Positions 1-8,058 of a stretch of 29,529 bases of DNA are shown here, piece after piece. The notes under the pieces were generated by a model. It did no database searches and had not been told where the DNA came from. It worked only from the letters and a program-made list of their open reading frames with translations. Source of the DNA: an uncultured Lachnospiraceae bacterium (GTDB lineage Bacteria > Bacillota > Clostridia > Lachnospirales > Lachnospiraceae); NCBI GenBank assembly GCA_910579085.1, contig CAJTRU010000043.1:1-29529 (forward strand), in the 5' to 3' direction. Position 1 is the first letter of the stretch. Every line of letters starts with the position of its first letter. Made by a program: the position numbers and the translations under genes.

Positions 1-1
1 T

Positions 2-835
2 ATGGAACAACAATGCATACAGACTGGTGACAAGCCCGTTCCACTAGAACTTCCAAGCCGTCTTACTTTAAGTGAGGCAATGACCATATGTGCTGTTTTT
101 CACTTGTCTGGTTACAGGACATTTAAGTGATTCTACCAGAAACTGTTTTTAACAAATTACAAAAAATTCTTTCCAAATATTGTAAGTTATAACCGCTTTG
201 TAGAGCTTATGCCTTATACTGCATTTCCAATGGTATTTTTTGCTTATTCACGCAGTGGAAAATGTACTGGTACCAGTTTTGTGGATTCCACAACTATTGA
301 TGTATGTGACAACCATAGGATACAACAGCACAAAGTATTTAAAAATATTGCACAAAGAGGTAAAAGCTCCACAGGATGGTTTTATGGTTTCAAACTTCAT
401 ATTTCAATAAATGATTGTGGTGAAATACTTAATTTCTGCTTTACTTGTGGGAATAAAGATGACAGGAATCCTGAAGTTATGGAACATCTTACAAAAAATA
501 TTTTTGGAAAACTTTTTGCAGATAAGGGCTATATTTCTAAAAAATTAGCCAGCCAGCTTCAAAAAAATGGCATCCAGCTTATTACAAAACAAAAAAAGAA
601 TTCCAAAACCAAAAGCCTTATGGAACTTTCTGATAAAATACTTCTAAGAAAACGTGCTGTAATAGAATCTGTCAATGATTTTCTTAAAAATATATGCCAG
701 ATAGAACATTCCAGACACAGGAGCTGCTGTAATTTTGTAGTAAATCTGGTATCTGGCATTGCCGCATATTCTTTTTTACCTAAAAAGCCATCTATACAGC
801 CATGGAACAATGCAATTCCATGTAGGATTTTATAA
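2..835 (+). pseudogene. IS982-family transposase, interrupted by an in-frame TGA and cut by the window start
   Basis: The reading frame from base 2 encodes an IS982-type DDE transposase. Visible motifs are SRLTLSEAMTI near the N-terminus, SFVDSTTIDVC (first Asp), KSSTGWFYGFKLH, ADKGYIS (second Asp) and KRAVIESVNDFLKN (Glu). Family members are roughly 280-300 residues, so only the first few residues lie off the window. An in-frame TGA at 128-130, about 42 codons in, splits the frame. The part from the internal ATG at 209 onward (208 codons) is intact and retains the whole DDE core but lacks the N-terminal region. No ribosome site precedes 209, so I read the gene as inactive rather than as a shorter protein. 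The family call is recognition of conserved motifs; the loss of function is inference. Confidence 0.85.
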
Positions 836-930
836 CTACTAACAGCAAACGTACATTCGCCAAATATACTATTTTTCAAAAATTGCCATAATAAACTAAA
901 ATTTAAAACTATATTCTTTGTTTTATTTTA

Positions 931-946
931 TATCGAACTCACGTTA
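931..946 (+). repeat. Possible right terminal region of the IS982-type element
   Basis: The string TATCGAACTCACGTTA lies about 100 bases after the transposase stop. From memory, a CGAACTCACGTT-like sequence occurs near the end of IS982-family elements, so this is a candidate right terminus. The left end is outside the window, so the inverted repeat and target duplication cannot be tested here. Confidence 0.3.
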
Positions 947-961
947 ATTTATATAAATAAT

Positions 962-1001
962 AATCCCAGCTAAAAAAATAAATTGCATAATAGCTGGGAT
1001 T
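962..1001. terminator. Perfect 11-bp hairpin between the IS remnant and the 217-aa gene
   Basis: AATCCCAGCTA at 962-972 pairs perfectly with TAGCTGGGATT at 991-1001, with an 18-nt loop. It lies 87 bases past the stop of the minus-strand gene ending at 1088 and downstream of the plus-strand transposase. The flanks are AT-rich but neither has a clean T-run, so it may be a weak bidirectional terminator. Confidence 0.5.
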
Positions 1002-1087
1002 GCCTTCTGGTTTTATTTGTTATAAACTTTTTATAATAAACAAGCAATATATAATAATATTCATAACATCAAAATCATTAATCTTTA

Positions 1088-1741
1088 TTAACCAACTAAT
1101 AAATTAATATCAGATATAAACTTTTCCTTATCTGTAACTTTCACTTTATCTGAATCAATCTGGTTTTTGATATCCTGTTTTATGTTGTCTTTATTTATAA
1201 CTGATACATCTTTGCTATCTACATATTCCAGAGCTGTATTATTCAATATTACGGAATTGTCTGTCACAGGAAAAATACTTTGCGCTCCCCAGCAATAACC
1301 TGCATCATTTAAAAATATTATTATCTCCATTCCCTCTTCCATAGCATATCCATCTGGCAACTGGACATATGATGGTGTAATTCCACCATCTTCATAATAA
1401 GTAATTGTATCTTTATTAATTTGTCCTTTCAACTTACTTATAATCTTTAACGTTACAGGTGTTACAGGTGTATACAAGGTTTCTGCTATATCATCTGGAT
1501 TTCCTGTAAGTGATACTGGAACTTCATTGTTAATTGTATCCCCAACATTAATAACCTTTGCATTTATAATATATGAAGCTTTATCTGCTAACTGTGGTAA
1601 TGTTAATTTGGGATACATTGCTGTACTCTCATAAACTGGTAATTCCTTAAGCATACTATTCTTCTTATAAAGATAGCCAGATATTGCAGCTATGCAAAAC
1701 AAAACACCAGATATAATTATATTTCTAACCTTTTTTCTCAT
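1088..1741 (-). CDS. Membrane-anchored or secreted protein of unknown function (217 aa), partner of the matrixin-like protease
   Basis: I do not recognise a family. Residues 1-25 form a basic start (MRKKVR) followed by one hydrophobic segment (about 7-25), read as an uncleaved N-terminal anchor or signal sequence. No lipobox is apparent. The remainder is a soluble extracytoplasmic domain, probably beta-rich in the middle (about 55-170), with a lysine/aspartate-rich C-terminus. ATG at 1741 follows a good ribosome site (GGGGGAGA, 4-6 bases upstream). The gene starts 12 bases after the stop of the protease at 1754, so the two very likely share an mRNA. That pairing suggests an accessory, substrate or inhibitor-like role, but this is inference from position only. 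Confidence 0.7.
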   Translation of the reverse strand: MRKKVRNIIISGVLFCIAAISGYLYKKNSMLKELPVYESTAMYPKLTLPQLADKASYIINAKVINVGDTINNEVPVSLTGNPDDIAETLYTPVTPVTLKIISKLKGQINKDTITYYEDGGITPSYVQLPDGYAMEEGMEIIIFLNDAGYCWGAQSIFPVTDNSVILNNTALEYVDSKDVSVINKDNIKQDIKNQIDSDKVKVTDKEKFISDINLLVG

Positions 1742-1753
1742 TTTTATCTCCCC

Positions 1754-2356
1754 CTACCAATAAATTACTTGTTTTGAAGAACTATCATAACCAGTAAGTT
1801 CCCTTCTTCTTGTATTAGCTGGTATTTCTGGATTCATGACATTAGATAAACAAGTACTGCTAAAACAAGAAGTCTCAGAAAGCTCGTGGCAATGTGCAAT
1901 TCCTATAGCGTGTCCCAGTTCATGAACAGCTACAGATACAATATCATATTTTCCAGCAGCAGCACCAAGAATATAAGAATAATCCTTTGAATTGAATATA
2001 ATATCTACTGATGTAATACTTCTATTTGAAACCTCTGGAAACGTTTTTGCAAGCCATAACTGGCTTGTTGTTGAACAATAGATTTTATTTTCTCTATTGC
2101 TATTTTCTGAAAGTGCCAGTGGAACAATATCTGAGTTTGTATTAAAATCCTTAACTTCATTCCATCTATTCATTGCTATATTTATTGAATTTCTCCATGT
2201 ATCATTCAAATTACAATAAAACAAAACTCTTGAACCTTTAGCTGCCCATTTATAACCAAGAGTTAGTCTCGGTTCTTCTGCATTAGCACTGATTTTAAAA
2301 ATCCCTGTTAACAAAATCATTAGAATAACACATTTTAAATACTTCCATTTCCCCAT
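1754..2356 (-). CDS. Secreted matrixin-like (metzincin, M10-type) zinc metalloprotease, 200 aa
   Basis: Residues 1-26 form a signal peptide ending at about SANA. The catalytic domain follows. VAVHELGHAIGIAHC at about 142-156 contains the full metzincin zinc motif HExxHxxGxxH (H145, E146, H149, H155), and SNVMNP about 20 residues later supplies the Met-turn. A region like matrixin beta-strand IV (SVDIIFNS) lies just before the helix. No separate propeptide domain or cysteine-switch motif is evident, but four Cys residues cluster after the zinc motif and may form disulfides. ATG at 2356 follows GGAGG. It is the first gene of a two-gene unit with the anchored protein at 1088-1741. Expected role is proteolysis outside the cell; the substrate is unknown. 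Confidence 0.85.
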   Translation of the reverse strand: MGKWKYLKCVILMILLTGIFKISANAEEPRLTLGYKWAAKGSRVLFYCNLNDTWRNSINIAMNRWNEVKDFNTNSDIVPLALSENSNRENKIYCSTTSQLWLAKTFPEVSNRSITSVDIIFNSKDYSYILGAAAGKYDIVSVAVHELGHAIGIAHCHELSETSCFSSTCLSNVMNPEIPANTRRRELTGYDSSSKQVIYW

Positions 2357-2535
2357 AAATTATCCTCCATTCTGCCCATATATTCTTTAGTTGTTAGTTA
2401 TATACATATACCTTATTGCAGCTGCTGTTATTGTATTACCACATTTTTAAATAAAACGCAATACTTGAAGGATATATGGCCACCTATATGGGCTATATGG
2501 AATATTTTTTTATATTTAATACTCCTATATAAAAA

Positions 2536-2567
2536 TGGAAGGATATACTGCTATAAATATCCTTCCA
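2536..2567 (-). terminator. Rho-independent terminator closing the cobalamin operon
   Basis: TGGAAGGATAT (2536-2546) and ATATCCTTCCA (2557-2567) form a perfect 11-bp stem with a 10-nt loop. Read on the minus strand the hairpin is followed by TTTTTATATAG. It lies about 90 bases after the cbiF stop at 2655, which is the expected place for the operon end. Confidence 0.75.
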
Positions 2568-2654
2568 TAAACTATTTATATAATCACTTTCCTTTTACAC
2601 ACAATACCCAAAATCCATTTTGTATATAAACATTCCCTTACTGCCTGCCATATG

Positions 2655-3437
2655 TTACTCCTTTTTTATAGTTTCTTCCTTTTTTACAGCTTCCCTGTAC
2701 CCTGTTGTAAAATATGGATTATACAGTTCTGACCTGTTATAGCTGGCAGGTGTTAACACATCACCTATTATTATAAGTGCCATCCTGGTAATATTATGTT
2801 TTTTTGCTGTTTCTTCCAATGTTTCTATTGTACAGATATATTTTTCTTCATCTTCCCAGGTTGCTTTATAAACTATTGCTGCTGGTGTATCTCCAGAATA
2901 TCCTCCTGATATAAGCTTATGGCTTAATTCCCCTGCCATGCCTGCACTTAAAAACAGAACCATTGTTGTATTATGTGCCGCAAAGCTTTCTATGCTTTCA
3001 TTTTCTGGCACAGATGTCCGTCCTTCCATACGTGTAATTATAACGCTCTGTGATATGCCAGGAAGTGTATACTCAAGATTTAATGAGGAAGCAGCAGCAC
3101 AAAATGAACTTACCCCAGGGCAATATGTGTATGGTATGCCAAGGGTATCCAGCCTGTCCATCTGCTCTCTTATTGCTCCATAGACACAAGGGTCACCAGT
3201 ATGAAGCCTTACTACTTCAATGCCTTCCCTGCTGGCATCTGCCATTACATTTATAACCTCCTCAAGTGTCATTTCTGCACTGTTATAAAACTGGCAGCCA
3301 TGTTTTGCATATCCAAGTAATTCTGGATTTACAAGCGAACCAGCATAAATTATTATATCTGCACTGGCAATAAGTTTATATGCACGTATAGTTACCAGGT
3401 CTTTTGCCCCAGGCCCGGCACCAACAAAATTAACCAT
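2655..3437 (-). CDS. cbiF: Cobalt-precorrin-4 (C11) methyltransferase CbiF/CobM
   Basis: This SAM-dependent methyltransferase methylates C-11 of the corrin ring in the anaerobic cobalamin pathway. The 260-aa length is normal for CbiF/CobM. Family features are the N-terminal VGAGPGAKDLVTIRA loop (about 4-18), YAGSLVN, the LHTGDPCVYGAI motif (about 78-90) and YCPGVSSFCAAA (about 105-116). These are the tetrapyrrole-methylase fold landmarks, and SLVNPE with HTGDP is typical of the C-11 enzyme. ATG at 3437 has AAGGAGG upstream, partly inside the end of cbiL, so translation of the two is probably coupled (5-base gap). It is the last gene of the block, ahead of the terminator at 2536. Confidence 0.93.
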   Translation of the reverse strand: MVNFVGAGPGAKDLVTIRAYKLIASADIIIYAGSLVNPELLGYAKHGCQFYNSAEMTLEEVINVMADASREGIEVVRLHTGDPCVYGAIREQMDRLDTLGIPYTYCPGVSSFCAAASSLNLEYTLPGISQSVIITRMEGRTSVPENESIESFAAHNTTMVLFLSAGMAGELSHKLISGGYSGDTPAAIVYKATWEDEEKYICTIETLEETAKKHNITRMALIIIGDVLTPASYNRSELYNPYFTTGYREAVKKEETIKKE

Positions 3438-3442
3438 ATAAA

Positions 3443-4153
3443 TTATTCCTCCTTAATTATAACCAATGAATAATAGCCTGCACTTTCAGGAATATTCCCA
3501 GTACAATTATAAATATGTTCATTTACCATGCCACAGTTCTCCACTAATACAGCAGAAATATTATTTTGCTGTAATTTCTCTTTTATTACAGGTAATTTCC
3601 TGCCTGCCTTCATAAGAACCTTTGTGCCCGGAAGTTCCAGTGCTTTATCTATGCCATATGAAGATGGTATTATATGAAGTTCTGAAGAACCTGCTACAAG
3701 TCCTTCATCTAGCAATGCAGAGGCAGCACAAAATGATGGAACGCCACTTATAATTTCCGTCTGGTAGCCCATAGATTTTATTTTATTATGTATATAAATA
3801 TAAGTTGAATATATTGACGGGTCGCCAAGTGTAAGAAACGCAATATCATGCCCTTTAACAAGTACATCAGCAATTTTATCTGCTGCTTTTATATGGCTTT
3901 CTTCCAATATATTTTTATCCTTTACCATTGGCATATCTACACATATACACTTTTTATCTTTAACCTGTGGTACTGCTGCAAGTGCTATCTGGTAGCTTAA
4001 AGCCTTCTCTTTAACTATATTTGGTACTGCAATATAATCACATTTTTCTATTGTCCTTATGGCATTTAATGTTATTAATCCAGGGTCTCCCGGGCCTGTA
4101 CCAGTGCCATACAATTTTCCGTTTTCCAATGTTTTACCCAATGTCTGCCACAA
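3443..4153 (-). CDS. cbiL: Cobalt-precorrin-2 C20-methyltransferase CbiL/CobI
   Basis: It transfers a methyl group from SAM to C-20 of (cobalt-)precorrin-2, the step after cobalt insertion by CbiK. About 230 residues match family length. Landmarks are GKLYGTGTGPGDPGLITLNA near the start, a FLTLGDPSIYSTY motif in the middle and ISGVPSFCAASALL. The tetrapyrrole-methylase fold is clear, and the TLGDPSIYSTY signature is typical of C-20 enzymes. The start is uncertain. The longest frame opens with TTG at 4153, but CAGGAGA abuts it directly, which leaves no spacing. An in-frame TTG at 4141 (13 bases from that site) would give MGKTLENGKLYG and fits the family N-terminus better. No ATG is available. 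It lies 33 bases after cbiD. Confidence 0.9.
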   Translation of the reverse strand: MWQTLGKTLENGKLYGTGTGPGDPGLITLNAIRTIEKCDYIAVPNIVKEKALSYQIALAAVPQVKDKKCICVDMPMVKDKNILEESHIKAADKIADVLVKGHDIAFLTLGDPSIYSTYIYIHNKIKSMGYQTEIISGVPSFCAASALLDEGLVAGSSELHIIPSSYGIDKALELPGTKVLMKAGRKLPVIKEKLQQNNISAVLVENCGMVNEHIYNCTGNIPESAGYYSLVIIKEE

Positions 4154-4186
4154 TCTCCTGTTTTTAATATTTTAACTAATAACTAA

Positions 4187-5380
4187 CTATAATATTATCT
4201 GTTCTTTAATTAATTTTATAAATTCCAGGGCTTTTCCTGATACTGCAAGCACTCCCGCCTGGTTAGAAAATACAATTACCTCAATTTCAATTTTATTTTC
4301 TGTCCTGTATCTCATATTAGAAATAATCCTGTCAAGCATAATATCCATTGTTTTATTTAAAATTCCATTTTCTTTAAGCAGAAATACCACTTCATCTGTT
4401 GTAGTACATAAAAGAATATTCCTGGCTGTTTCTATACTGCACCCTGCAAGGACTGCACATGAACATAAAGTTTCCATCCTTGCATCTGCTACACGCGAAT
4501 GTGTATTCATAATTCCTGCTGCCACTTTTACAAGCTTGCCAATATGCCCTATAAATAATATTTTCCTAAAGCCAAGCATAAGTGCCATATCAAGTGTTTC
4601 ACCTATAAAATTACTACATTTAAGCCCTTTCTCCAAATCAATTCCCCATGTGTCTTTTGCAAAATTTTTACCATAATTTCCTGGAGAAATTAAAAGCACT
4701 TCATTATAACTGCCCTCTCTGCTATTTCTGTTATCTTTATTATTTTTACTTTTAAAGCCATACTGGGCTCTTTTCTGTTTCATCTCTATATAAATTGCAT
4801 CAGTTAATGCTTTTTCACTCATAGGCTCTATTATACCGCTTGTACCAAGTATTGATATGCCTCCTTCTATTCCAAGTCTTGGGTTAAAAGTTTTTTTTGC
4901 AATTTCTTCACCACCTGGTACAGAAATAATTATTTTAAGCCCTGTTTCTATGCCAGCCGCTTTTAACTCACTTAAGGCGGCTTCCATAATCATTTTCCTT
5001 GGAACACTGTTAATGGCAGCTGCCCCTTCTGGCTGTCCAAGCCCAGGTTTTGTTATACGCCCTACACCTTCTCCCCCGTCTGTCACAATGCCCTCTGGCA
5101 GAAAACTTGCCCTGGAATAAACCAGTATTCCATTAGTACAGTCTGCATCATCACCTGCATCCTTCTTTACTGCACACTCTGCATACTCATCAGTTATACA
5201 AATATCCAGTATTTCAAGGTTAAGGGTTACACCTTTTGGAGTATATATCTCTATTTCCTTAACAGGCATCTTCGTAATTAACATTCTTACAGCCGCCTTA
5301 GAAGCAGCAGCAGCACATGTTCCTGTTGTATACCCGCATCTTAATTTTTTATGGTTTTTATAAACATAACCTAAATCCAT
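4187..5380 (-). CDS. cbiD: Cobalt-precorrin-5B (C1)-methyltransferase CbiD
   Basis: CbiD methylates C-1 during the anaerobic ring-contraction stage and is a marker of the oxygen-independent route. Landmarks are CGYTTGTCAAAASKAA near the N-terminus (about 15-30), TDGGEGVGRITKPGL, and a central GNYGKNFA followed by a GHIGKLVKVAAGIMNTHS motif. The longest frame begins at 5422, inside the end of cbiK. The ATG at 5380 has AGAAAGG eight bases upstream and gives the usual MDLGYVYKNHKKLRCG start, so I use it (397 aa, slightly long for the family). A Lys/Asn-rich stretch near residue 230 (KSKNNKDNRNSREG) looks like a lineage insertion. The gene starts 13 bases after cbiK. Confidence 0.93.
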   Translation of the reverse strand: MDLGYVYKNHKKLRCGYTTGTCAAAASKAAVRMLITKMPVKEIEIYTPKGVTLNLEILDICITDEYAECAVKKDAGDDADCTNGILVYSRASFLPEGIVTDGGEGVGRITKPGLGQPEGAAAINSVPRKMIMEAALSELKAAGIETGLKIIISVPGGEEIAKKTFNPRLGIEGGISILGTSGIIEPMSEKALTDAIYIEMKQKRAQYGFKSKNNKDNRNSREGSYNEVLLISPGNYGKNFAKDTWGIDLEKGLKCSNFIGETLDMALMLGFRKILFIGHIGKLVKVAAGIMNTHSRVADARMETLCSCAVLAGCSIETARNILLCTTTDEVVFLLKENGILNKTMDIMLDRIISNMRYRTENKIEIEVIVFSNQAGVLAVSGKALEFIKLIKEQIIL

Positions 5381-5393
5381 AGATAAAACCTTT

Positions 5394-6185
5394 CTAAATA
5401 CTGCTGTTAATTGTATGTTCAAGATGTGCAGAATAAATATCCCTTATTTCTTTAATTTCACCTATTCCACGTGTTACAATATTAGTATTATAACCAAGGC
5501 TTTCCAGCCTGCTTTTCCATGAGTCTTTACTGCTGCCTGCCATATCATTATGTGCATGGTCACCAGCAGTTACCATAAAAGGTATTAAAGTTATCTCTTT
5601 ATATGTATGTTTATATAATTCCTCTAATAAATCATCAAAAACAGGAGTTCCCTCTACAGTTGAAACAAACACATCTAAAAATCCCTTCTGTATTAATACA
5701 TCCTGGAACTGGCTGTAACATTTATTAGCATCATGGCCGCTTCCATGGCCCATAAGTACAACTGCCCTTTCCCCTCCTGTACTGCCAAATTTATAATAAC
5801 ATCCAAGGATATCTGCTACAGTTTCAAAATCATTATAAGAGTTAAGAAGCGGTGCTGAAACTTTTATAATATTAAATACATCCTTATACTGGTTAGCCAT
5901 ATCAAATATTTTATTATATTCTTCACCAGGGATTATATGTGTTGGCTGTATATAAACATTTTCTATATTATCCTCATACATCTTCTGGAATGTCTGTAAA
6001 ACATCAGGTATAAAAATGCCCTCTTTTTCTTGTATACGTTTTTTTACAATACTGCTTGTATATGCTTTATAAACTGCAAAACCTGGAAACCTGCCAGAAA
6101 ATTCTTTTTCTATTGCCCCAAGTGAAAGTTCCCTTGCTTCTTTATATGTAGTTCCAAAACTAGCTGCCAGAATCCCGTTCTTCAT
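5394..6185 (-). CDS. cbiK: Sirohydrochlorin cobaltochelatase CbiK (anaerobic type)
   Basis: CbiK inserts cobalt into sirohydrochlorin without ATP, committing the precursor to cobalamin. The 263-aa length is typical. ILAASFGTTYKEARE at the N-terminus and IQPTHIIPGEEY (about 79-90) are family motifs. The metal/acid-base histidines are visible as H147 in LMGHGSGHDAN and H210 in MVTAGDHAHNDM, with E178 in STVEGTP. No signal peptide is present, unlike periplasmic CbiK homologues, so it is cytoplasmic. ATG at 6185 follows GAGGT. A 182-base gap separates it from cbiC upstream. That gap is AT-rich and could hold an internal promoter, but I see no B12-box or convincing riboswitch in it. Confidence 0.93.
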   Translation of the reverse strand: MKNGILAASFGTTYKEARELSLGAIEKEFSGRFPGFAVYKAYTSSIVKKRIQEKEGIFIPDVLQTFQKMYEDNIENVYIQPTHIIPGEEYNKIFDMANQYKDVFNIIKVSAPLLNSYNDFETVADILGCYYKFGSTGGERAVVLMGHGSGHDANKCYSQFQDVLIQKGFLDVFVSTVEGTPVFDDLLEELYKHTYKEITLIPFMVTAGDHAHNDMAGSSKDSWKSRLESLGYNTNIVTRGIGEIKEIRDIYSAHLEHTINSSI

Positions 6186-6367
6186 AATTACCTCAAATCT
6201 ATATAATAATATAATTATCCAATTATTTACTTTCCAGTTAATTTATTTGCTTCCCTTGTGATATTCCAGATGGTATAACGTTTAAGCCAATACTTTAAAA
6301 TACATGTTTTATACTACGTATATTATTGGGACAACCTATAATATAACAATATACCAGGTATTGAATA

Positions 6368-7000
6368 TTAAAGCATATATAAAAGAGCATTACATATTGC
6401 TGCTGCTATATTGCTTCCACCTTTACGTCCCCTTGATATTATACAAGGTATTCCTGTCTGTATAATTAATTCTTTTGCCTGTACTACATTTACAAAACCT
6501 ACAGGAACACCAATAACCAGTGCTGGTTTAAAAATCCCTCCATTGTAAAGTTCATATATGCGTACAAGGGCAGTCGGGGCATTTCCTATTACAAATATAA
6601 CAGGTGTGTCCATTGCAACTGCCTTATCTATACATGCTGCTGAGCGTGTAGTATTATTCCATACCGCTGATGCTGCAACATCTTCATCATCTATAAAATT
6701 ATAAGCTTTAATGCCATGCCTGGATAATGCTTTTTTATTAATTCCAGACAATGCCATTTTGGTATCTGTAACAATACTTGTCCCATTTTTTAATAATTCT
6801 AATGCCTTTTGTATTACATTTTCTGAAAAATACAAGTTTTGTGCATAATCAAAATCAGCAGATGCATGTATTGCACGCTTAATAACAGGTTCTTTCTCTT
6901 TATCCAGTGTTATGCCAATGGCACAAAGTTCCTGTGAAATAATCTCCATGCTTCTTTTCTCTATTTCATATGGTGTAACATTTTCAAGTTCTGTTTTCAT
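6368..7000 (-). CDS. cbiC: Cobalt-precorrin-8 methylmutase CbiC/CobH
   Basis: CbiC moves the methyl group from C-11 to C-12 of the corrin ring, yielding cobyrinate. The N-terminal motif NVTPYEIEKRSMEII (about 7-21), the catalytic-His context SRHGIKAYNFIDDE, the VIFVIGNAPTAL stretch and GVPVGFVNVVQAKE with ISRGRKGGSN are all CbiC/CobH signatures. The frame extends upstream to 7087, overlapping cobO. The ATG at 7000 has GGAAAGG six bases upstream and gives a 210-aa protein of normal length, so I use it. The spacing to cobO is then 46 bases. An alanine-rich C-terminus is normal for the family. Confidence 0.93.
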   Translation of the reverse strand: MKTELENVTPYEIEKRSMEIISQELCAIGITLDKEKEPVIKRAIHASADFDYAQNLYFSENVIQKALELLKNGTSIVTDTKMALSGINKKALSRHGIKAYNFIDDEDVAASAVWNNTTRSAACIDKAVAMDTPVIFVIGNAPTALVRIYELYNGGIFKPALVIGVPVGFVNVVQAKELIIQTGIPCIISRGRKGGSNIAAAICNALLYML

Positions 7001-7046
7001 AAACTGCCTTTCCACCGATTTTAACTGTTTTTTAAGTTTTTTCCAC

Positions 7047-7571
7047 TTATTTTTCAATTCCCATACGTGCAGATATGCCTTTGTCAAACGGATGCTTTAC
7101 TTTTACTATATCAGATATATAATCTGCCATATCCTGCAAATCCTGTGAAGGACTGCGTCCAGTAAGCACAACTTCAAGATTATATGGTTTGTTTTTAAGA
7201 AAATCCATAAGCCTTCCATGTTCTATTAAGTCAGCGTTATCTGCTGTAATTATTTCATCAAGCACAAGAAGCCCATAACCACCAGAATATACTTTACCAA
7301 GTATTTTTGTAAAGTAATTATTATAATGGTTTCTGGCATTTTCCTTTATTTCTGGTGTCATTGAACTGGTAAATCCAAAATAAGCATTTGATGGCAAAAC
7401 TATAATATTTGCAATCTGTTCTAAAACAGCCAGTTCACTTGAATTATCATTCTTTAGAAACTGTGTAAATAAAACCGTGCCGCCACTTCCTGCAAAACGT
7501 ATGCACAGGCCAGCAGCAGCAGTTGTCTTGCCTTTCCCTGTACCAGTATAAATATGGATTAACCCCTGCAT
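7047..7571 (-). CDS. cobO: ATP:corrinoid adenosyltransferase (BtuR/CobO/CobA type)
   Basis: This enzyme adenosylates the cobalt of corrinoids using ATP, producing the coenzyme form. The Walker A motif GTGKGKTT at residues 10-17 is the characteristic P-loop of the BtuR/CobO family. Further landmarks are the YGLLVLDEI Walker-B-like strand (about 108-116), VVLTGRSPSQDL and the HPFDKGISARMGIEK C-terminus. The 174-aa length is normal. ATG at 7571 is one base after the stop of the upstream gene at 7573, and no strong ribosome site precedes it, so translation is probably coupled to that gene. This physically ties the cobalamin block to the upstream genes of unknown function. Confidence 0.92.
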   Translation of the reverse strand: MQGLIHIYTGTGKGKTTAAAGLCIRFAGSGGTVLFTQFLKNDNSSELAVLEQIANIIVLPSNAYFGFTSSMTPEIKENARNHYNNYFTKILGKVYSGGYGLLVLDEIITADNADLIEHGRLMDFLKNKPYNLEVVLTGRSPSQDLQDMADYISDIVKVKHPFDKGISARMGIEK

Positions 7572-7572
7572 A

Positions 7573-8034
7573 TTATAAAGTCCAGTCCTGGGACTCTATT
7601 CCTAAGTATTTCTTATCCCTGAACCCGATACATATACCATGTTCAGGGTCACATTCACAATCCCCGTAAAATGATATTTCTGGATAAACAAAACCATCAT
7701 ATGACTGGACTACACCACCAATATTAATTGCAATTGCATAAATAGAGACTTCGTCTTCAAGGTCTGCCTCTGTTATCTGCTTGTCACCAATCATAGCATA
7801 ACGTTCATTACAATATTCTGTTATCTCCTTTTTATAATCACATATATCAATATTTGCAATAAACCAGTTTAAACATTCAAGTTCTTCGTTATTTAAAGGA
7901 AATCCATCTTCTTTATCATCCCCGTCTTCATCATACCTGTTGTCACCAGTAGAAAAAACCATTACACTTTCTTCTTTGCCAAATAGGTTAATTGTTATTT
8001 CATCATTATCATTTAAGCTTGTTATTAATTCCAT
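7573..8034 (-). CDS. Small acidic protein of unknown function (DUF6985-like C-terminus), 153 aa
   Basis: I do not assign a function. The protein is strongly acidic, has no signal or membrane segment and is probably cytoplasmic. The central part alternates predicted strands and helices, with GDNRYDEDGDDKEDGFPL (about 30-48) as a Ca/Mg-binding-like acidic loop. The C-terminus (GICIGFRDKKYLGIESQDW) recalls the domain called DUF6985, a recognition call of low certainty. The longest frame starts at 8049, but its first codons form the ribosome site GGGAGGT. ATG at 8034, with proper spacing, is the likely start. It sits between the coiled-coil protein and cobO, one base from the latter. Confidence 0.65.
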   Translation of the reverse strand: MELITSLNDNDEITINLFGKEESVMVFSTGDNRYDEDGDDKEDGFPLNNEELECLNWFIANIDICDYKKEITEYCNERYAMIGDKQITEADLEDEVSIYAIAINIGGVVQSYDGFVYPEISFYGDCECDPEHGICIGFRDKKYLGIESQDWTL

Positions 8035-8058
8035 ATAAATACCTCCCATAATATATTA

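Noticed and set aside
2460..2520. Repeats of ATATGG/CCTATATGG as an operator
   Set aside because: The motifs are low-complexity and without clear symmetry or spacing relative to a promoter.
6186..6367. Possible cobalamin riboswitch upstream of cbiK
   Set aside because: The interval is short and AT-rich and I could not find a B12-box or matching stems. A covariance search would be decisive; from the sequence alone I do not call it.
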